DNA of 64,000 bases from Tunturiibacter empetritectus (lineage in GTDB: Bacteria; Acidobacteriota; Terriglobia; Terriglobales; Acidobacteriaceae), in NCBI RefSeq assembly GCF_013410875.1, contig NZ_JACCCU010000002.1:744001-808000 (forward strand), read 5' to 3'. The translations under genes were made by a program, and so were the position numbers. This document shows, piece by piece, positions 37,046-46,169 of this stretch. The notes beneath the pieces are model-generated. The model worked only from the letters and a program-made list of their open reading frames with translations. It was not told where the DNA came from and ran no database searches. Position 1 is the stretch's first letter. The number at the start of each line of letters is the position of its first letter.

Positions 37046-40000
37046 TTAGAACAGCACTTTGAGTACGAACTGGTACTCGCGGGGAACGTCGTTCGGATCC
37101 GTCTGGGTGATGGTGCCGAAGTTCGCGTTACCTAGCTGAGCGTTTGAGCTGTTGTTGTTGGCGATGAAGAAGTTGGGTGTATTGGAGATGTTGAACGCCT
37201 CAACGCGGAACTGTATGGTCGCACGTTCTGCGACCGCGAAGTTCTTGAAGAGGGAGAGGTCAACCTGACGGAAGTGAGGGCCAAACAGCGAGTTGCGCTG
37301 CGTGTTGCTGATGGTTCCGAGGGGTTGAGGAACGAAGGATGCGGTGTTGAAGAATGCGGCATTGGACTTGTGGCCCAGGCGCGGATCGGAGATGGTGTCA
37401 GGACGATCGTTGCCGCCCGCATTCTGCGGAACGGCGCGATTGCCGTAGCCATGCTCTGCGCCGTCAGCCTCGATCGCAGTGTCGTTGTTGAGGGGTCCCT
37501 GGTTGCCGCCGCCGTTCTCGATCGAGAAGACCTTACCGCTCTGCCATCTCGCGATCATGTTGGTCTGCCACCCGGAGAACGCCAGCTTCTTGACGCCCGT
37601 GAAGTTTTTACCGTACTGCAACTCGTAGTTGAGTTGCAGGGCGAAGCGGTTTTGGATATCCGTGTCCGCATAGCCGTATTCGGTCGCCCGGATGTTGGTG
37701 GGAAGCGCGTGAGACCATCCCTGGTCGCCCTGCTGGGAGTAGCTGCTGACGTCCGTCAGCGCCTTGGCCCAGGTGTAGTTGGCGTTCACAGCGAGGCCCT
37801 TGGTAAAGCGGCGCTGGAAGGAGGTCTGGAGACCGTTATAGTTGGAGACGCCGCCGCTGTTGAGGTAGCTGACACCGCTGAGGTTGGGCAGAGGCCCCGC
37901 CAGCGGACGTGCTGCAAGTTCCGGGTTGGTTACGACATTGAAGGGCAACGGTTGGTTGATGTTGTCGATCGACTCCGGCAGATGCTGGCCGATGTTGCCG
38001 ACGTAGCCGATGGTGAGGACGTTGGCACCGATCTGCTGCTCGAGCTGCAGGTTGAACTGCTGGATGAGAGCATTCTTGAAGTTCCTCTGTTCGGCGACGA
38101 ACCCAAGACCGGGAAGAGTAGCAAGGTTAGCCAGCTGAGCTGCACTGGGTGCAGCGGGCGGTGGGATTGCAACGGTAGACGATATGATGCCAGGCTGACC
38201 AAGTGTGGCGCAGTCTGGGTTTTGGCCCTTGGACGCGCCAGGGATCGAAGCCTCGAGCTGAACGGCCAAGGTGGACTGGCAGGCTGGAGCATAAACGGAG
38301 GTGAAGGGCGCGTTTTTGAGGTCGCCGTTCGAGGTGTAGTTGCCGGGGAAGTAGCTGATGCCATAGCCGCCGCGCAACACAGTTGTGGGCCGGGCGGAGA
38401 ACGCGAAGCCCACGCGCGGTCCGATGTTGTTGTACTGGGTTGAGATGCCTGCGTTGTTGTTGACACCGTTGACTCCGGCGATGTTCAACGCGCTGGAGGT
38501 TGCTGCAGCGGGGCTGGAGAGAGCAGCGAGGTAGTCGTAGTTGGAGATGTGGTTATGCGCCTCGGTAAAGGGCGTGTAGATGTCGTACCGGGCACCGTAG
38601 ATGACGGTCAGCTTGGGGCTGAGCTTCCAGCTATCCTGCGCGAAGAAGCCAGGCTCCCAGCTGCGGTAGTCAGGCGGAGAGAGGTTGAAGTTACGGGCCT
38701 GGTTGTTGAAGGCTCCAAGCAGCGCCGAAGCTAGCTGGTTGTCCTGGGTCTGCCCCTGATCATTTGATGTGCCCTGGGCGTTGAGGCCGTCGCTTGAGAG
38801 ATTAAACCCGTAAGCTCCGACTGCAGAGGCGCTCTGGACGTTGCGGGCCTGACGGCGGACAAGAGCTGCGCCGAACTTGAAGTTGTGGTTGCCCTTGGTC
38901 CAACTGACGGTGCCGCTGTACTGGTAGGTGCCATCGATGTCCTGCAAGGGAACGTAGGCACCGTCGCCGATGTCCCCAAAGGGTCCGATGGAGACCGGGG
39001 TGAGGGAGTCTGCGAAGGGGCTGAAGTTAGTCATGCTGGCAGGGAAGCCGACCTTCTGGTCGATGCCGACGCCATAGTTCAGAGGAAGTGAGAGGTTGTT
39101 GATGCGCGTGTAGCCGGCGCGCAGATCGGCGACGAGCGCGGGGGTAAAGATGTGGGTGTAGCCGAGCTCGTACTGCTGGGCGATGTTCGTGGCCGGACCA
39201 GAAAAATTGTAACGTCCGCCGCTGATCTGGATGCCATTAACAGTTCCGAACGCTGGGGGTGTGAAGGTGTTGACGCTATTGTAGGAGAACCGAGCGAAGA
39301 TTTGGTTTTTGTCATTGATCTTGTGATCGATGCGGGCGTCGTAGGTGTTGTAGCTCTGGGTGACGTTGGGGCTGATGGCGAAGTTAGACGCGCCGGGAGC
39401 CGCATTCGGGTTGGTGGGAGCGGGATAGAGCCGCTCATAGGCGAGGATGATCGGGTTGACCGCAGCCGCGCCACCGGCGCCCTGAGTGCCGTTATTGGTT
39501 CTCGAGAAGAGATCCGTGAGCGAACCGCCATTGACGCCGTTGATGTCGTTGTACTCCTGCTGGGTGGGCACCGTACCGGTATAGGTGGTGCCGCGAACGT
39601 TGCGGAAGCCTTCATAGTCGAAGGTGAAGAAGGTGCGGTCCTTGAAGATGGGGCCGTTGATGCTGGCGCCGTATTGATTCTGGCGGAGTTCGGGTTTAGG
39701 TCCGGTGGTCTGGAAGAAGTTGCGAGCGTCGAAGATGTCGTTGCGGAAGTACTCGTAGACGGAGCCGTGGAACCTGTTCGTACCGGATTTAGTGACGATG
39801 TTGATGACACCACCCGCGGTGCGTCCGGCTTCGGGAGCATAGGAGTTGGTCTCGATAGTGATCTCCTGGATGCCTTCGATGTTGGGCTTGACTCCGATGG
39901 TTCCGATGACGCGCTCGTTGTCGTCGATACCGTCGACGATCCAGTTATTGAGGGATTCGTCCTGACCGTTGACGGAGAGACCGGCGGCGTTAGTGCGGCG

Positions 40001-40603
40001 ATCGTCGGGACGGCCACCGCTTGAGAGTCCGTTGCCGGCGCCTTCGTTTGCGCCTGGGGTGGAAGAGATGAGCTGGACAAAGTTGCGTCCGTTGAGGGGC
40101 AGGTCCTGCACAGCCTGGGCGGTCACGGTCGAGCTGACGGTGGCGTTATCGGCCTGAAGCAGGGGTGTGGAAGAGGTGACTTCGACGATGGTGCTTTCTG
40201 CACCCGTTTGGAGTTTGATGTCGTTACGGGCGCGGTCTCCTGCTTCTACGGCGACGACAGTCTTGGCTGACTGGAAGCCGGTGGCCTTGATCGAGATGGA
40301 GTAGGTGCCGACGGGGAGGAGAGCAAAGACATAGTCTCCGGAGCCGTTGGACTGAATGGTGCGCACCAGGTTGGTGCCTGTGTTGGTGAGGGTGATCGTG
40401 GCGTTGGGAACGACGGCGCCGGTGGCGTCGGTGACGGTGCCGAGGATGTCGGCTGTGGTCAGCTGCGCGAAGGCGGCTGAGGTAAAGAGGACGAGGAGCG
40501 CCAGGAGATATGCCGGCTTGCTCCACCCCTTAGCTATTCTGAGAAAAATTCTGCGTCCGCACTGGCCTGAGCGGTCCATCTGGGTAGTTACCTCGTTGAT
40601 CAT
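37046..40603 (-). CDS. TonB-dependent receptor, Oar-like, with N-terminal CarboxypepD_reg domain
   Basis: The protein has about 1185 residues. The ATG at 40603 is chosen because AGGGCAGGA precedes it and a signal-like segment follows (SKPAYLLALLVLFTSAAFAQ). Next comes a carboxypeptidase-regulatory-like beta-sandwich (GTVTDATGAVVPNATITLTN), a plug domain (VSSTVTAQAVQDLPLNGRNF, TNSYAPEAGRTAGGVINIVT) and a long 22-strand barrel ending in an aromatic-rich C-terminus (YQFVLKVLF). This is the OmpA-related/Oar type that dominates acidobacterial genomes and is linked to uptake or binding of large substrates. The GH1 gene lies downstream after a terminator. Two LacI-type operator-like palindromes lie upstream. 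Confidence 0.93.
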   Translation of the reverse strand: MINEVTTQMDRSGQCGRRIFLRIAKGWSKPAYLLALLVLFTSAAFAQLTTADILGTVTDATGAVVPNATITLTNTGTNLVRTIQSNGSGDYVFALLPVGTYSISIKATGFQSAKTVVAVEAGDRARNDIKLQTGAESTIVEVTSSTPLLQADNATVSSTVTAQAVQDLPLNGRNFVQLISSTPGANEGAGNGLSSGGRPDDRRTNAAGLSVNGQDESLNNWIVDGIDDNERVIGTIGVKPNIEGIQEITIETNSYAPEAGRTAGGVINIVTKSGTNRFHGSVYEYFRNDIFDARNFFQTTGPKPELRQNQYGASINGPIFKDRTFFTFDYEGFRNVRGTTYTGTVPTQQEYNDINGVNGGSLTDLFSRTNNGTQGAGGAAAVNPIILAYERLYPAPTNPNAAPGASNFAISPNVTQSYNTYDARIDHKINDKNQIFARFSYNSVNTFTPPAFGTVNGIQISGGRYNFSGPATNIAQQYELGYTHIFTPALVADLRAGYTRINNLSLPLNYGVGIDQKVGFPASMTNFSPFADSLTPVSIGPFGDIGDGAYVPLQDIDGTYQYSGTVSWTKGNHNFKFGAALVRRQARNVQSASAVGAYGFNLSSDGLNAQGTSNDQGQTQDNQLASALLGAFNNQARNFNLSPPDYRSWEPGFFAQDSWKLSPKLTVIYGARYDIYTPFTEAHNHISNYDYLAALSSPAAATSSALNIAGVNGVNNNAGISTQYNNIGPRVGFAFSARPTTVLRGGYGISYFPGNYTSNGDLKNAPFTSVYAPACQSTLAVQLEASIPGASKGQNPDCATLGQPGIISSTVAIPPPAAPSAAQLANLATLPGLGFVAEQRNFKNALIQQFNLQLEQQIGANVLTIGYVGNIGQHLPESIDNINQPLPFNVVTNPELAARPLAGPLPNLSGVSYLNSGGVSNYNGLQTSFQRRFTKGLAVNANYTWAKALTDVSSYSQQGDQGWSHALPTNIRATEYGYADTDIQNRFALQLNYELQYGKNFTGVKKLAFSGWQTNMIARWQSGKVFSIENGGGNQGPLNNDTAIEADGAEHGYGNRAVPQNAGGNDRPDTISDPRLGHKSNAAFFNTASFVPQPLGTISNTQRNSLFGPHFRQVDLSLFKNFAVAERATIQFRVEAFNISNTPNFFIANNNSSNAQLGNANFGTITQTDPNDVPREYQFVLKVLF

Positions 40604-40633
40604 GTTGTCCTGCCCTTCGAGCTTTGGGTTTGT

Positions 40634-40643
40634 GAAACGTTTA
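40634..40643. promoter_or_regulatory. LacI-type operator-like palindrome, proximal
   Basis: GAAACGTTTA, with core AAACGTTT, lies 32 bases upstream of the receptor start codon. The core matches the central CG-containing dyads bound by LacI/CcpA family regulators. Confidence 0.45.
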
Positions 40644-40779
40644 AGTGAATCTGACACTCTTGTACTTGTGTTGGCAGACTTCTGTTTAGAGCTGCTCAGC
40701 ACGTTGAATCTACTTACTTGACTGCTGTTGTTCGAAGAAGTCGCCGTATCCGGCAAATGTTGCTCGTACTGCATTTACT

Positions 40780-40791
40780 TCAAACGTTTGA
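40780..40791. promoter_or_regulatory. LacI-type operator-like palindrome, distal
   Basis: TCAAACGTTTGA is a perfect 12-base palindrome with the same AAACGTTT core as the proximal site. The centres are 147 bases apart, close to 14 turns of B-DNA, an arrangement that would permit looping by a tetrameric regulator. No LacI gene is in the window. Confidence 0.5.
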
Positions 40792-41242
40792 GTAGGGGGA
40801 ATGTCGTCATTCTTCCCCGGCTGTGGATTCTGCTGGATCGGCCTATTGCTTGTCAAGAAAGTTTTTGGCCGGGGAGTGACTTCGGAGGGTCGGCCGAGAG
40901 GCTTGTCCTGGGTTGGTTCGGGGTTGGTTCGGGGTTGGTTCGGGGTTGGTCATACCAGTTTGCGGGAATGGGAAGACTGTTTTTTCAGAGATGCTGGATC
41001 ACGTTATCCCTGTGTGAGTGAATGCCGCTTTTGGGCGGTATTCCGACAACAAGTGTGTGGAGGGGCCGGGTGCCCTTGGGGGCAGTGGTCGGACGATTTT
41101 TGAGGGGTGCGGGACTCTGGCTGGTTACTGCTTGAAGTGCTTACTACCTTTGATTCGTCCCTAAAAATGGACAAGAGCGTGAAGGTTTTTGGGCGAGGTT
41201 GGGGCTGGCGGGGCTCGTGGTGAGTTACGGAATTTGCGAGGC

Positions 41243-41890
41243 TCAGTTTGGGGTTTTGAAGGTGGCCAGGAGGCGCTCACGAACGAAGACGATGTGATCG
41301 CGCATGGCGAGGCGGGCTTCGCGTTTGGAGTCTTTCTTGAGGGCCTGGTAGATCCTGGTGTGAGCTACGGGGGCGGTGGTTGCGGAGAGCTCGTAGGACT
41401 TGGAGCGGCAGAGGAGGGCCTTCTGCTGGACGTTTTCGAGGACGCGGCTGAGCTCCTGGTTGCCGGTGGCGGCGGCGATGAGGCTGTGAAAGCGCATGTC
41501 CTCTTCGATGTGCTCGAGCTTGTTGCCGTTTTTGAGGAATTTTTTGGTGCGGGTGATGCTGGCGGCGAGGTCGGTGAGGAGCTTGGGGGTGATGGTCGCG
41601 GCCTCGATGGCGTGGACCTCGAGGACCTCGCGGAGCTCGTAGAGGTCGCGGATCTCCTTGGCGGAGAACTGGCGAACGTAGGCTCCGCGACGGGCTTCGA
41701 TGCGAACGAGACCTTCGGCCTCGAGGCGATTAAGTGCTTCGCGGACGGGAGATTTGCTGATGCCGAGCTGGGTGGCGAGGGACTCTTCGGTGAGGCGGGA
41801 TAGCTCGCCCAGGGTCCCGTTCAGCACGCTCTGCTTAATGCTCCGGTAGGTGAGCTCGGTGAGGTTTGGGATTTTAGCCAGCTTAATCAT
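41243..41890 (-). CDS. GntR family regulator with FCD domain
   Basis: The 215-residue protein has an N-terminal GntR winged helix (LTYRSIKQSVLNGTLGELSR, SLATQLGISKSPVREALNRL, VRIEARRGAYVRQF) and an all-helical FCD ligand domain with metal-binding His positions (DLYELREVLEVHAIE, DMRFHSLIAAATGN, HTRIYQALKKDSKREARLA). FadR/FCD regulators sense carboxylic acids or similar small metabolites. It lies between the receptor and the acylase genes, all on the minus strand; the acylase gene is 81 bases upstream, so its target may be the acylase or itself. Confidence 0.9.
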   Translation of the reverse strand: MIKLAKIPNLTELTYRSIKQSVLNGTLGELSRLTEESLATQLGISKSPVREALNRLEAEGLVRIEARRGAYVRQFSAKEIRDLYELREVLEVHAIEAATITPKLLTDLAASITRTKKFLKNGNKLEHIEEDMRFHSLIAAATGNQELSRVLENVQQKALLCRSKSYELSATTAPVAHTRIYQALKKDSKREARLAMRDHIVFVRERLLATFKTPN

Positions 41891-41971
41891 GATAGTGGTC
41901 TGGAGGATTCTACACGACTGGACAGAGGCCGCTTATGGCGGTGGCTTGTGGGGATTTACTTGAGGGATTTC

Positions 41972-44308
41972 TTAGTTGCCGGGCTCCTGACTTCCGGGAT
42001 GGTACTGGCGGGCGATGTGGTCCTTGAGGTCGGAGGGATAGAAGTAGACGTCACGGAGATTGCCGGTGCTGTAGCGGGTGGCCTGGTCGTTGAAGTGTGG
42101 GGAAGTGGGGTCACCGCTCTCGCCTCCGGCGGTGACGGCTTTGGCGTGGACTTTGTCTCCGAACTCGACTACGGCTACGAAGCTGTTGCCGCTGGTGCCG
42201 TACCACTTCTTTGTTCCGGGGTAGGGGCGGGCGCCGAAGGAGGCGAGGGAGCCCCAGAGGGAGGAGGTGAAGGGGACGGGGATGCTGGGCTGGGTGTCGT
42301 CGAAGGGTTGGGCGATTTTCCCAGTCGCGACGCCATTACCGGCTAGACGCTGGAAGCGGTTGATGTCGCCCCAAGGGGTCTTCCAGGTTCCGAAGTCGGC
42401 GGTGAGTCTGTCGGTGGCGTTGGAGAGCGATTGCAGGAGCTGGGCGGATGAAACTCTTGTTGCGATGAAGTCTTCGACGGAGATGCCGGCGGCTTTGGCG
42501 TCGGCGAGGGTGTGTCGGCGGATGTCTTCGCCCCAGAAGACGGCGAGCGAGGTGGGAATGGAGTCGACGGCCCAGCGGTGGTTCCAAGGGCGGAGGGTTG
42601 CGATCTGCTCGGTCAGCTTCGCTCTGAGGAGATTGGAGCGCGGGGCTTCGTCCCAGGCTTTGAGGAGGGCGGGGAGTGGCTTGTCGAACCAGGGGAGGTA
42701 GCTGTCGTAGGCGGCGGCGATGAGTGAGTCGAGAGTGAAGTCTTTTTTGTTCTCGAGGACGCGGATGGCGTGGAGGCCGCGGGCGGTTTCGGTGCCGGTT
42801 TCGACGTAGGCGGGGTAGTCCTGCTTGCGGAGGCTGCTGGCGCCTGCTCCGGACCAGGGCGAGTTGTTGCTGTTGTAGAGCCAGCCGCTGCCTGGGTTGA
42901 GGAGTTGGGGGATCTCGTCGACGGTGAGGAGACCCTTCCAGTCGGTGGCGGGGTTGCTGCCGTCGACTGGTTTGGTGAAGTCGAAGGCGGGGTCGCGGCG
43001 GGGGATGAAGTTGCCGTGGAAGTAGGCGATATCGCCGTCGGCGTCGGCGAAGATGGTGTTGTTGGAGGAGTTGGCTTTGAGTTCGAGGGTCTGGCGGAAG
43101 GCTTTGTAGCTGGTGGCTTTGGTGCGGAGATAGGACTGGGTGAGAGCTTTGATGGGCTCCTGCATGAGGCGGATGCTGACCCACTTTCCGCTCTCTTCGC
43201 GGATGACGGGGCCGTGATGGGTGCGGTAGATGGTGAACTTCATTTCGGCCATGCCGTGGTCGGTCTTGTAGGGGATGGTGATCTGCTCGGCGGTGATGGG
43301 GCGTTGCTGGTTGCCGTACCGATAGGTGAAGTGGTCGCCCTTCTTCTCGACGGTTTCGAGATACTCGTCGACCGCGTCGACACCGCTCGAGGTGTGCATC
43401 CAGCCGGCACGCTGGTTGAAGCCCTGATAGATGAAGAACTGGCCCCAGGTGACGGCTCCGTAGGCGTCGAGATCTTCGTCGCTGGTCATTTGAAGTTCGG
43501 AGCGGAAGAAGAGAGAGGTGTGGGGGTTGATGAGCAAGAGGGCGTGGTGGTTGGCGGTGTTCGATGGGGCGATGGCCATGCCGTTGGAGCCGGTGGGCTC
43601 GGGTGGGTCGCTGTCGTGGATGTATGGAAGATTTGCCGTGAAAATGAAGTGCGGGTGTCTCTCCACTACGGCGGCAAGATGCGCCGCATCCGGTCGAGAT
43701 GACTGTATTTGAGGCTCGCTAGAAAGATGAGAGCCAACGGCAGGAGCGACGGGCGGTGGGTGAGAGTAGAAGGCTTCGAGCTGCGGGAGGTCGATGCGTT
43801 CGATGTCGCCGCCTATGCTGCCTTCGGTGAAGGAGAGGGCCATCCAGGGTTCGAAGTGGTGGATGACTCGCGGCTTTACCTCGGGGTGTTGGTAGAGATA
43901 GAAGTTAAGGCCGTCGGCGAAGGCGTCCATGAGGGCGTGGAGCCATGCGGGGCTGTCGGCGTACTGCTTCTTCAGTGCTATGGGGTTGATGAAGAGCTTC
44001 ATGCGGAGGTCCTGGTAGATGCGGGATTCTCCTTCTGTTTCGGCGAGGCGGCCCATGGCGTTGATGTAGTTGATCTCAATGCGATTGAAGTCGTCTTCGG
44101 CCTGGGCGTACTCCATTCCGAAGACGGTGTCAGCGTCGGTCTTGCCGTGGATGTGCGCGATTCCCCAGTAGTCGCGGGTGATGGTGACGTTGGCTGCTTC
44201 TTGCTTCCAGCGTGTCTGCTCTTCGTTTTGTATTGCGCGGAGTGCGGTTGAAGAGAACAGGATTGCTATGAGGATGACAAGCGGATTGAAACAGCTTCTG
44301 TTCTGCAT
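41972..44308 (-). CDS. Penicillin acylase family N-terminal-nucleophile hydrolase
   Basis: The 778-residue exported protein has a signal peptide (FNPLVILIAILFSSTALRA). The precursor would cut itself before Ser241 in GSNGMAIAPS, making an alpha chain (VTITRDYWGIAHIHGKTDAD, YAQAEDDFNRIEI) and a beta chain. Beta-chain marks are LLINPHTSLF, YGAVTWGQFFIYQGFNQRAG, THHGPVIREESGKWVSIR and NNTIFADADGDIAYFHGNFI. Members hydrolyse amides such as penicillins or acyl-homoserine lactones, or process peptides; the substrate here is unknown. It lies upstream of the GntR/FCD regulator on the same strand. Confidence 0.9.
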   Translation of the reverse strand: MQNRSCFNPLVILIAILFSSTALRAIQNEEQTRWKQEAANVTITRDYWGIAHIHGKTDADTVFGMEYAQAEDDFNRIEINYINAMGRLAETEGESRIYQDLRMKLFINPIALKKQYADSPAWLHALMDAFADGLNFYLYQHPEVKPRVIHHFEPWMALSFTEGSIGGDIERIDLPQLEAFYSHPPPVAPAVGSHLSSEPQIQSSRPDAAHLAAVVERHPHFIFTANLPYIHDSDPPEPTGSNGMAIAPSNTANHHALLLINPHTSLFFRSELQMTSDEDLDAYGAVTWGQFFIYQGFNQRAGWMHTSSGVDAVDEYLETVEKKGDHFTYRYGNQQRPITAEQITIPYKTDHGMAEMKFTIYRTHHGPVIREESGKWVSIRLMQEPIKALTQSYLRTKATSYKAFRQTLELKANSSNNTIFADADGDIAYFHGNFIPRRDPAFDFTKPVDGSNPATDWKGLLTVDEIPQLLNPGSGWLYNSNNSPWSGAGASSLRKQDYPAYVETGTETARGLHAIRVLENKKDFTLDSLIAAAYDSYLPWFDKPLPALLKAWDEAPRSNLLRAKLTEQIATLRPWNHRWAVDSIPTSLAVFWGEDIRRHTLADAKAAGISVEDFIATRVSSAQLLQSLSNATDRLTADFGTWKTPWGDINRFQRLAGNGVATGKIAQPFDDTQPSIPVPFTSSLWGSLASFGARPYPGTKKWYGTSGNSFVAVVEFGDKVHAKAVTAGGESGDPTSPHFNDQATRYSTGNLRDVYFYPSDLKDHIARQYHPGSQEPGN

Positions 44309-44401
44309 GAACGGCGCATCTCCGTGAGCGGGGTAAGTTCGACTGGCGCGGCGGTGCGAACAGTTTACCTGCTGGGAGAATTCCGTTGGTTAGAAGCTGT
44401 G

Positions 44402-44572
44402 CTGCCGGACAGGCCCACTGCGCGTGGGGCGGGCGTTCACACGCCTTTTTTAGTGCTTCGCGCTGTCCTCCCGTTGGTCGGAATCGACCTTCTCTTCCGA
44501 CCAACGGGAGGACCTGTGCAACTCATCCTACCGCGACCGGTATACACGTCACGACGTGACCGCACGGGGCCG
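44402..44572. repeat. Dispersed repeat, family R1, copy 4 (inverted pair with 17-base stem)
   Basis: GCTGCCGGACAGGCCCACTG opens the element. GTCCTCCCGTTGGTCGG (44465-44481) pairs perfectly with CCGACCAACGGGAGGAC (44497-44513) around a 15-base loop. The right half continues with GACCGGTATACACGTCACGA and GTGACCGCACGGGGC, the reverse of the left. It is thus two R1 units head to head. It takes up much of the 390-base gap 44309-44698; the rest shows nothing recognisable. Confidence 0.88.
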
Positions 44573-44698
44573 TAGAACTGGGTGTGGTTGAAGGTGGCGT
44601 TGGGATGCTCATTGACCTGGTCGATGTGGTATGGACGCCGAGCTTGAGGGTGTGTGTGCCAATTGATCGCGAGACGCCTGGGAACGCAGCCCCCTGCG

Positions 44699-45976
44699 TT
44701 ACTTGAGAGCTGGGCGCAGCGGTTTAAGTTCTCCGTCGTTGGGTGCGGGTTTGAGCCGGAGGAGTTTTGCGATGAAGTCGTAGACGTCTACGTTTTGAAA
44801 GCTTGGGAGTTTTGTTCCTGGGCGGATGTCCGGGCCATTCGCGACGAAGAGGGCTTTCATCTCGGGCATGCGGGTTGCGTCGTAGCCGTGGTCGCCTGCG
44901 GGCGGCTTGCGGGAGCTTTCATGGGCGCGAAAGACGTAGGGTCCGTTGGGCACAATGACAGGATCGCCTTCGCGTGGGTTTTCGTTGAAGTGCAGATAGG
45001 CGGGGACGTCGGCTCGGCGGTAAACAGTGAAACGTGGGTCGGTGTGAGCGCGAAAGCTCTCGTAGGCCTTCTGCGCATCGGCTTCGGTGTCCGCGTAGAG
45101 GAGCGCGCCATCGGTTTTGAAGTGCGAGAGATCGGCGTATTGGTCGAGGGTGACCCAGTCGCCTTCGACCTTCGTCATGCCGTGATCGGCGAGGATGATG
45201 AGGTCGATGGGGAGGTGCGTGGCGTCGAGCTTGGACTTCAGGTCGCCCATGAGTTGATCGACGTGATGGACCTGCTGCTGCTCTTCGAGTGAGTTGGGGC
45301 CGTAGTTGTGGCCGGCGTGATCGGTGTTGCTGTAGTAGAGAGTGATGAAGTGAGGGCGTTGCGGTGGCGGCAGCTGGAGCCACGCGATGACCTGGTCGAT
45401 GCGCTTTTCGTCGTCGAAGGCGTCGTCGAAGTGGACGTACTCGTCGGGCCGTTCGCCGGCGATCTGGGCCTCGGAGCCGGGCCAGAAGAAGGAGGCGGCG
45501 CGCATTCCGTGTTGCTCGGCCAGCGACCAGAGAGGAGTGCCGCTGTACCAGCTTCCGTCGCGATTTGTCTTGTTGTCTTTGTAGGAATAACCCTCGCCTC
45601 GGGCGGGGTCGTAGAAGGTGTTGCCCACGATGCCGTGGTGCTCGGGATAGCGGCCGGTGATGAGGGTGAAGTGATTGGGAAAGGTGATGGAGGGGTATGC
45701 GGGAAGCATTCCTTCCGGCGCTGTTGCTCCGGTGCTTGCTAACGCGGCGATGTGGGGTGCGCCCCACTTTTGTGGATAGTCGTAGCGGAAGCCGTCGAGC
45801 GAGACCAGAACGACGTAGTGTTTTTTCTGCTGCCTGGGCGAATTGAGAGGCCCGGCGGTCTCGACAACCTTGCCGTTATCAGCGCTCTGGGGAGAGATCG
45901 CTCGAACGCCTTGCGCTGCAGAGGCAAACAGAGCTGCGATGAGGCACGCTTTGAGGATGAGATGGCGAGCGAACAA
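44699..45976 (-). CDS. Exported nucleotide pyrophosphatase/phosphodiesterase (NPP, alkaline phosphatase superfamily)
   Basis: The 425-residue protein starts with a signal peptide (LILKACLIAALFASAAQGV). NPP motifs are complete: the first metal Asp in VVLVSLDGFRYDY, the Thr nucleophile in AYPSITFPNHFTLITGRYPE, HHGIVGNTFYDP, YYSNTDHAGHNYGPNS, IILADHGMTKVEGD and the final His in AGDHGYDATRMPEM. It would hydrolyse phosphodiester or pyrophosphate bonds of nucleotides or lysolipids in the periplasm. It may feed nucleobases to the pyrimidine pathway that begins on the other strand 190 bases away, which is inference. Confidence 0.92.
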   Translation of the reverse strand: MFARHLILKACLIAALFASAAQGVRAISPQSADNGKVVETAGPLNSPRQQKKHYVVLVSLDGFRYDYPQKWGAPHIAALASTGATAPEGMLPAYPSITFPNHFTLITGRYPEHHGIVGNTFYDPARGEGYSYKDNKTNRDGSWYSGTPLWSLAEQHGMRAASFFWPGSEAQIAGERPDEYVHFDDAFDDEKRIDQVIAWLQLPPPQRPHFITLYYSNTDHAGHNYGPNSLEEQQQVHHVDQLMGDLKSKLDATHLPIDLIILADHGMTKVEGDWVTLDQYADLSHFKTDGALLYADTEADAQKAYESFRAHTDPRFTVYRRADVPAYLHFNENPREGDPVIVPNGPYVFRAHESSRKPPAGDHGYDATRMPEMKALFVANGPDIRPGTKLPSFQNVDVYDFIAKLLRLKPAPNDGELKPLRPALK

Positions 45977-46169
45977 ACAGTGCTCCCTGGTTGCTTGGCT
46001 ATGAGCCTGGTTGATGGACGAGTGGGCTGATACAGAGAGGTCTGGATTGATGTTAGTGATTCTCTGGCAGACTGACGTCCGTGTTTTGATGAAAGTTGCA
46101 GCTGCGGATTTGGGTATAACCTTATTTTTTCAGGATTTGTTTTTAGGACTACTTTTCAGGAGACGATGC

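Larger units (their letters stand above)
40604..41242. other. Regulatory region of the receptor gene with a tandem repeat
   Basis: This 639-base gap holds two AAACGTTT palindromes (listed separately) and, at 40910-40950, a tandem repeat with unit near GGTTGGTTCGGG (about 3.3 copies). ORFs in it are short and not protein-like. No TonB or regulator gene is hidden here. Confidence 0.6.

Noticed and set aside
40910..40950. Iterons or a replication origin
   Set aside because: Only about three 12-base copies, with no DnaA boxes, no rep gene and no AT-rich unwinding region.
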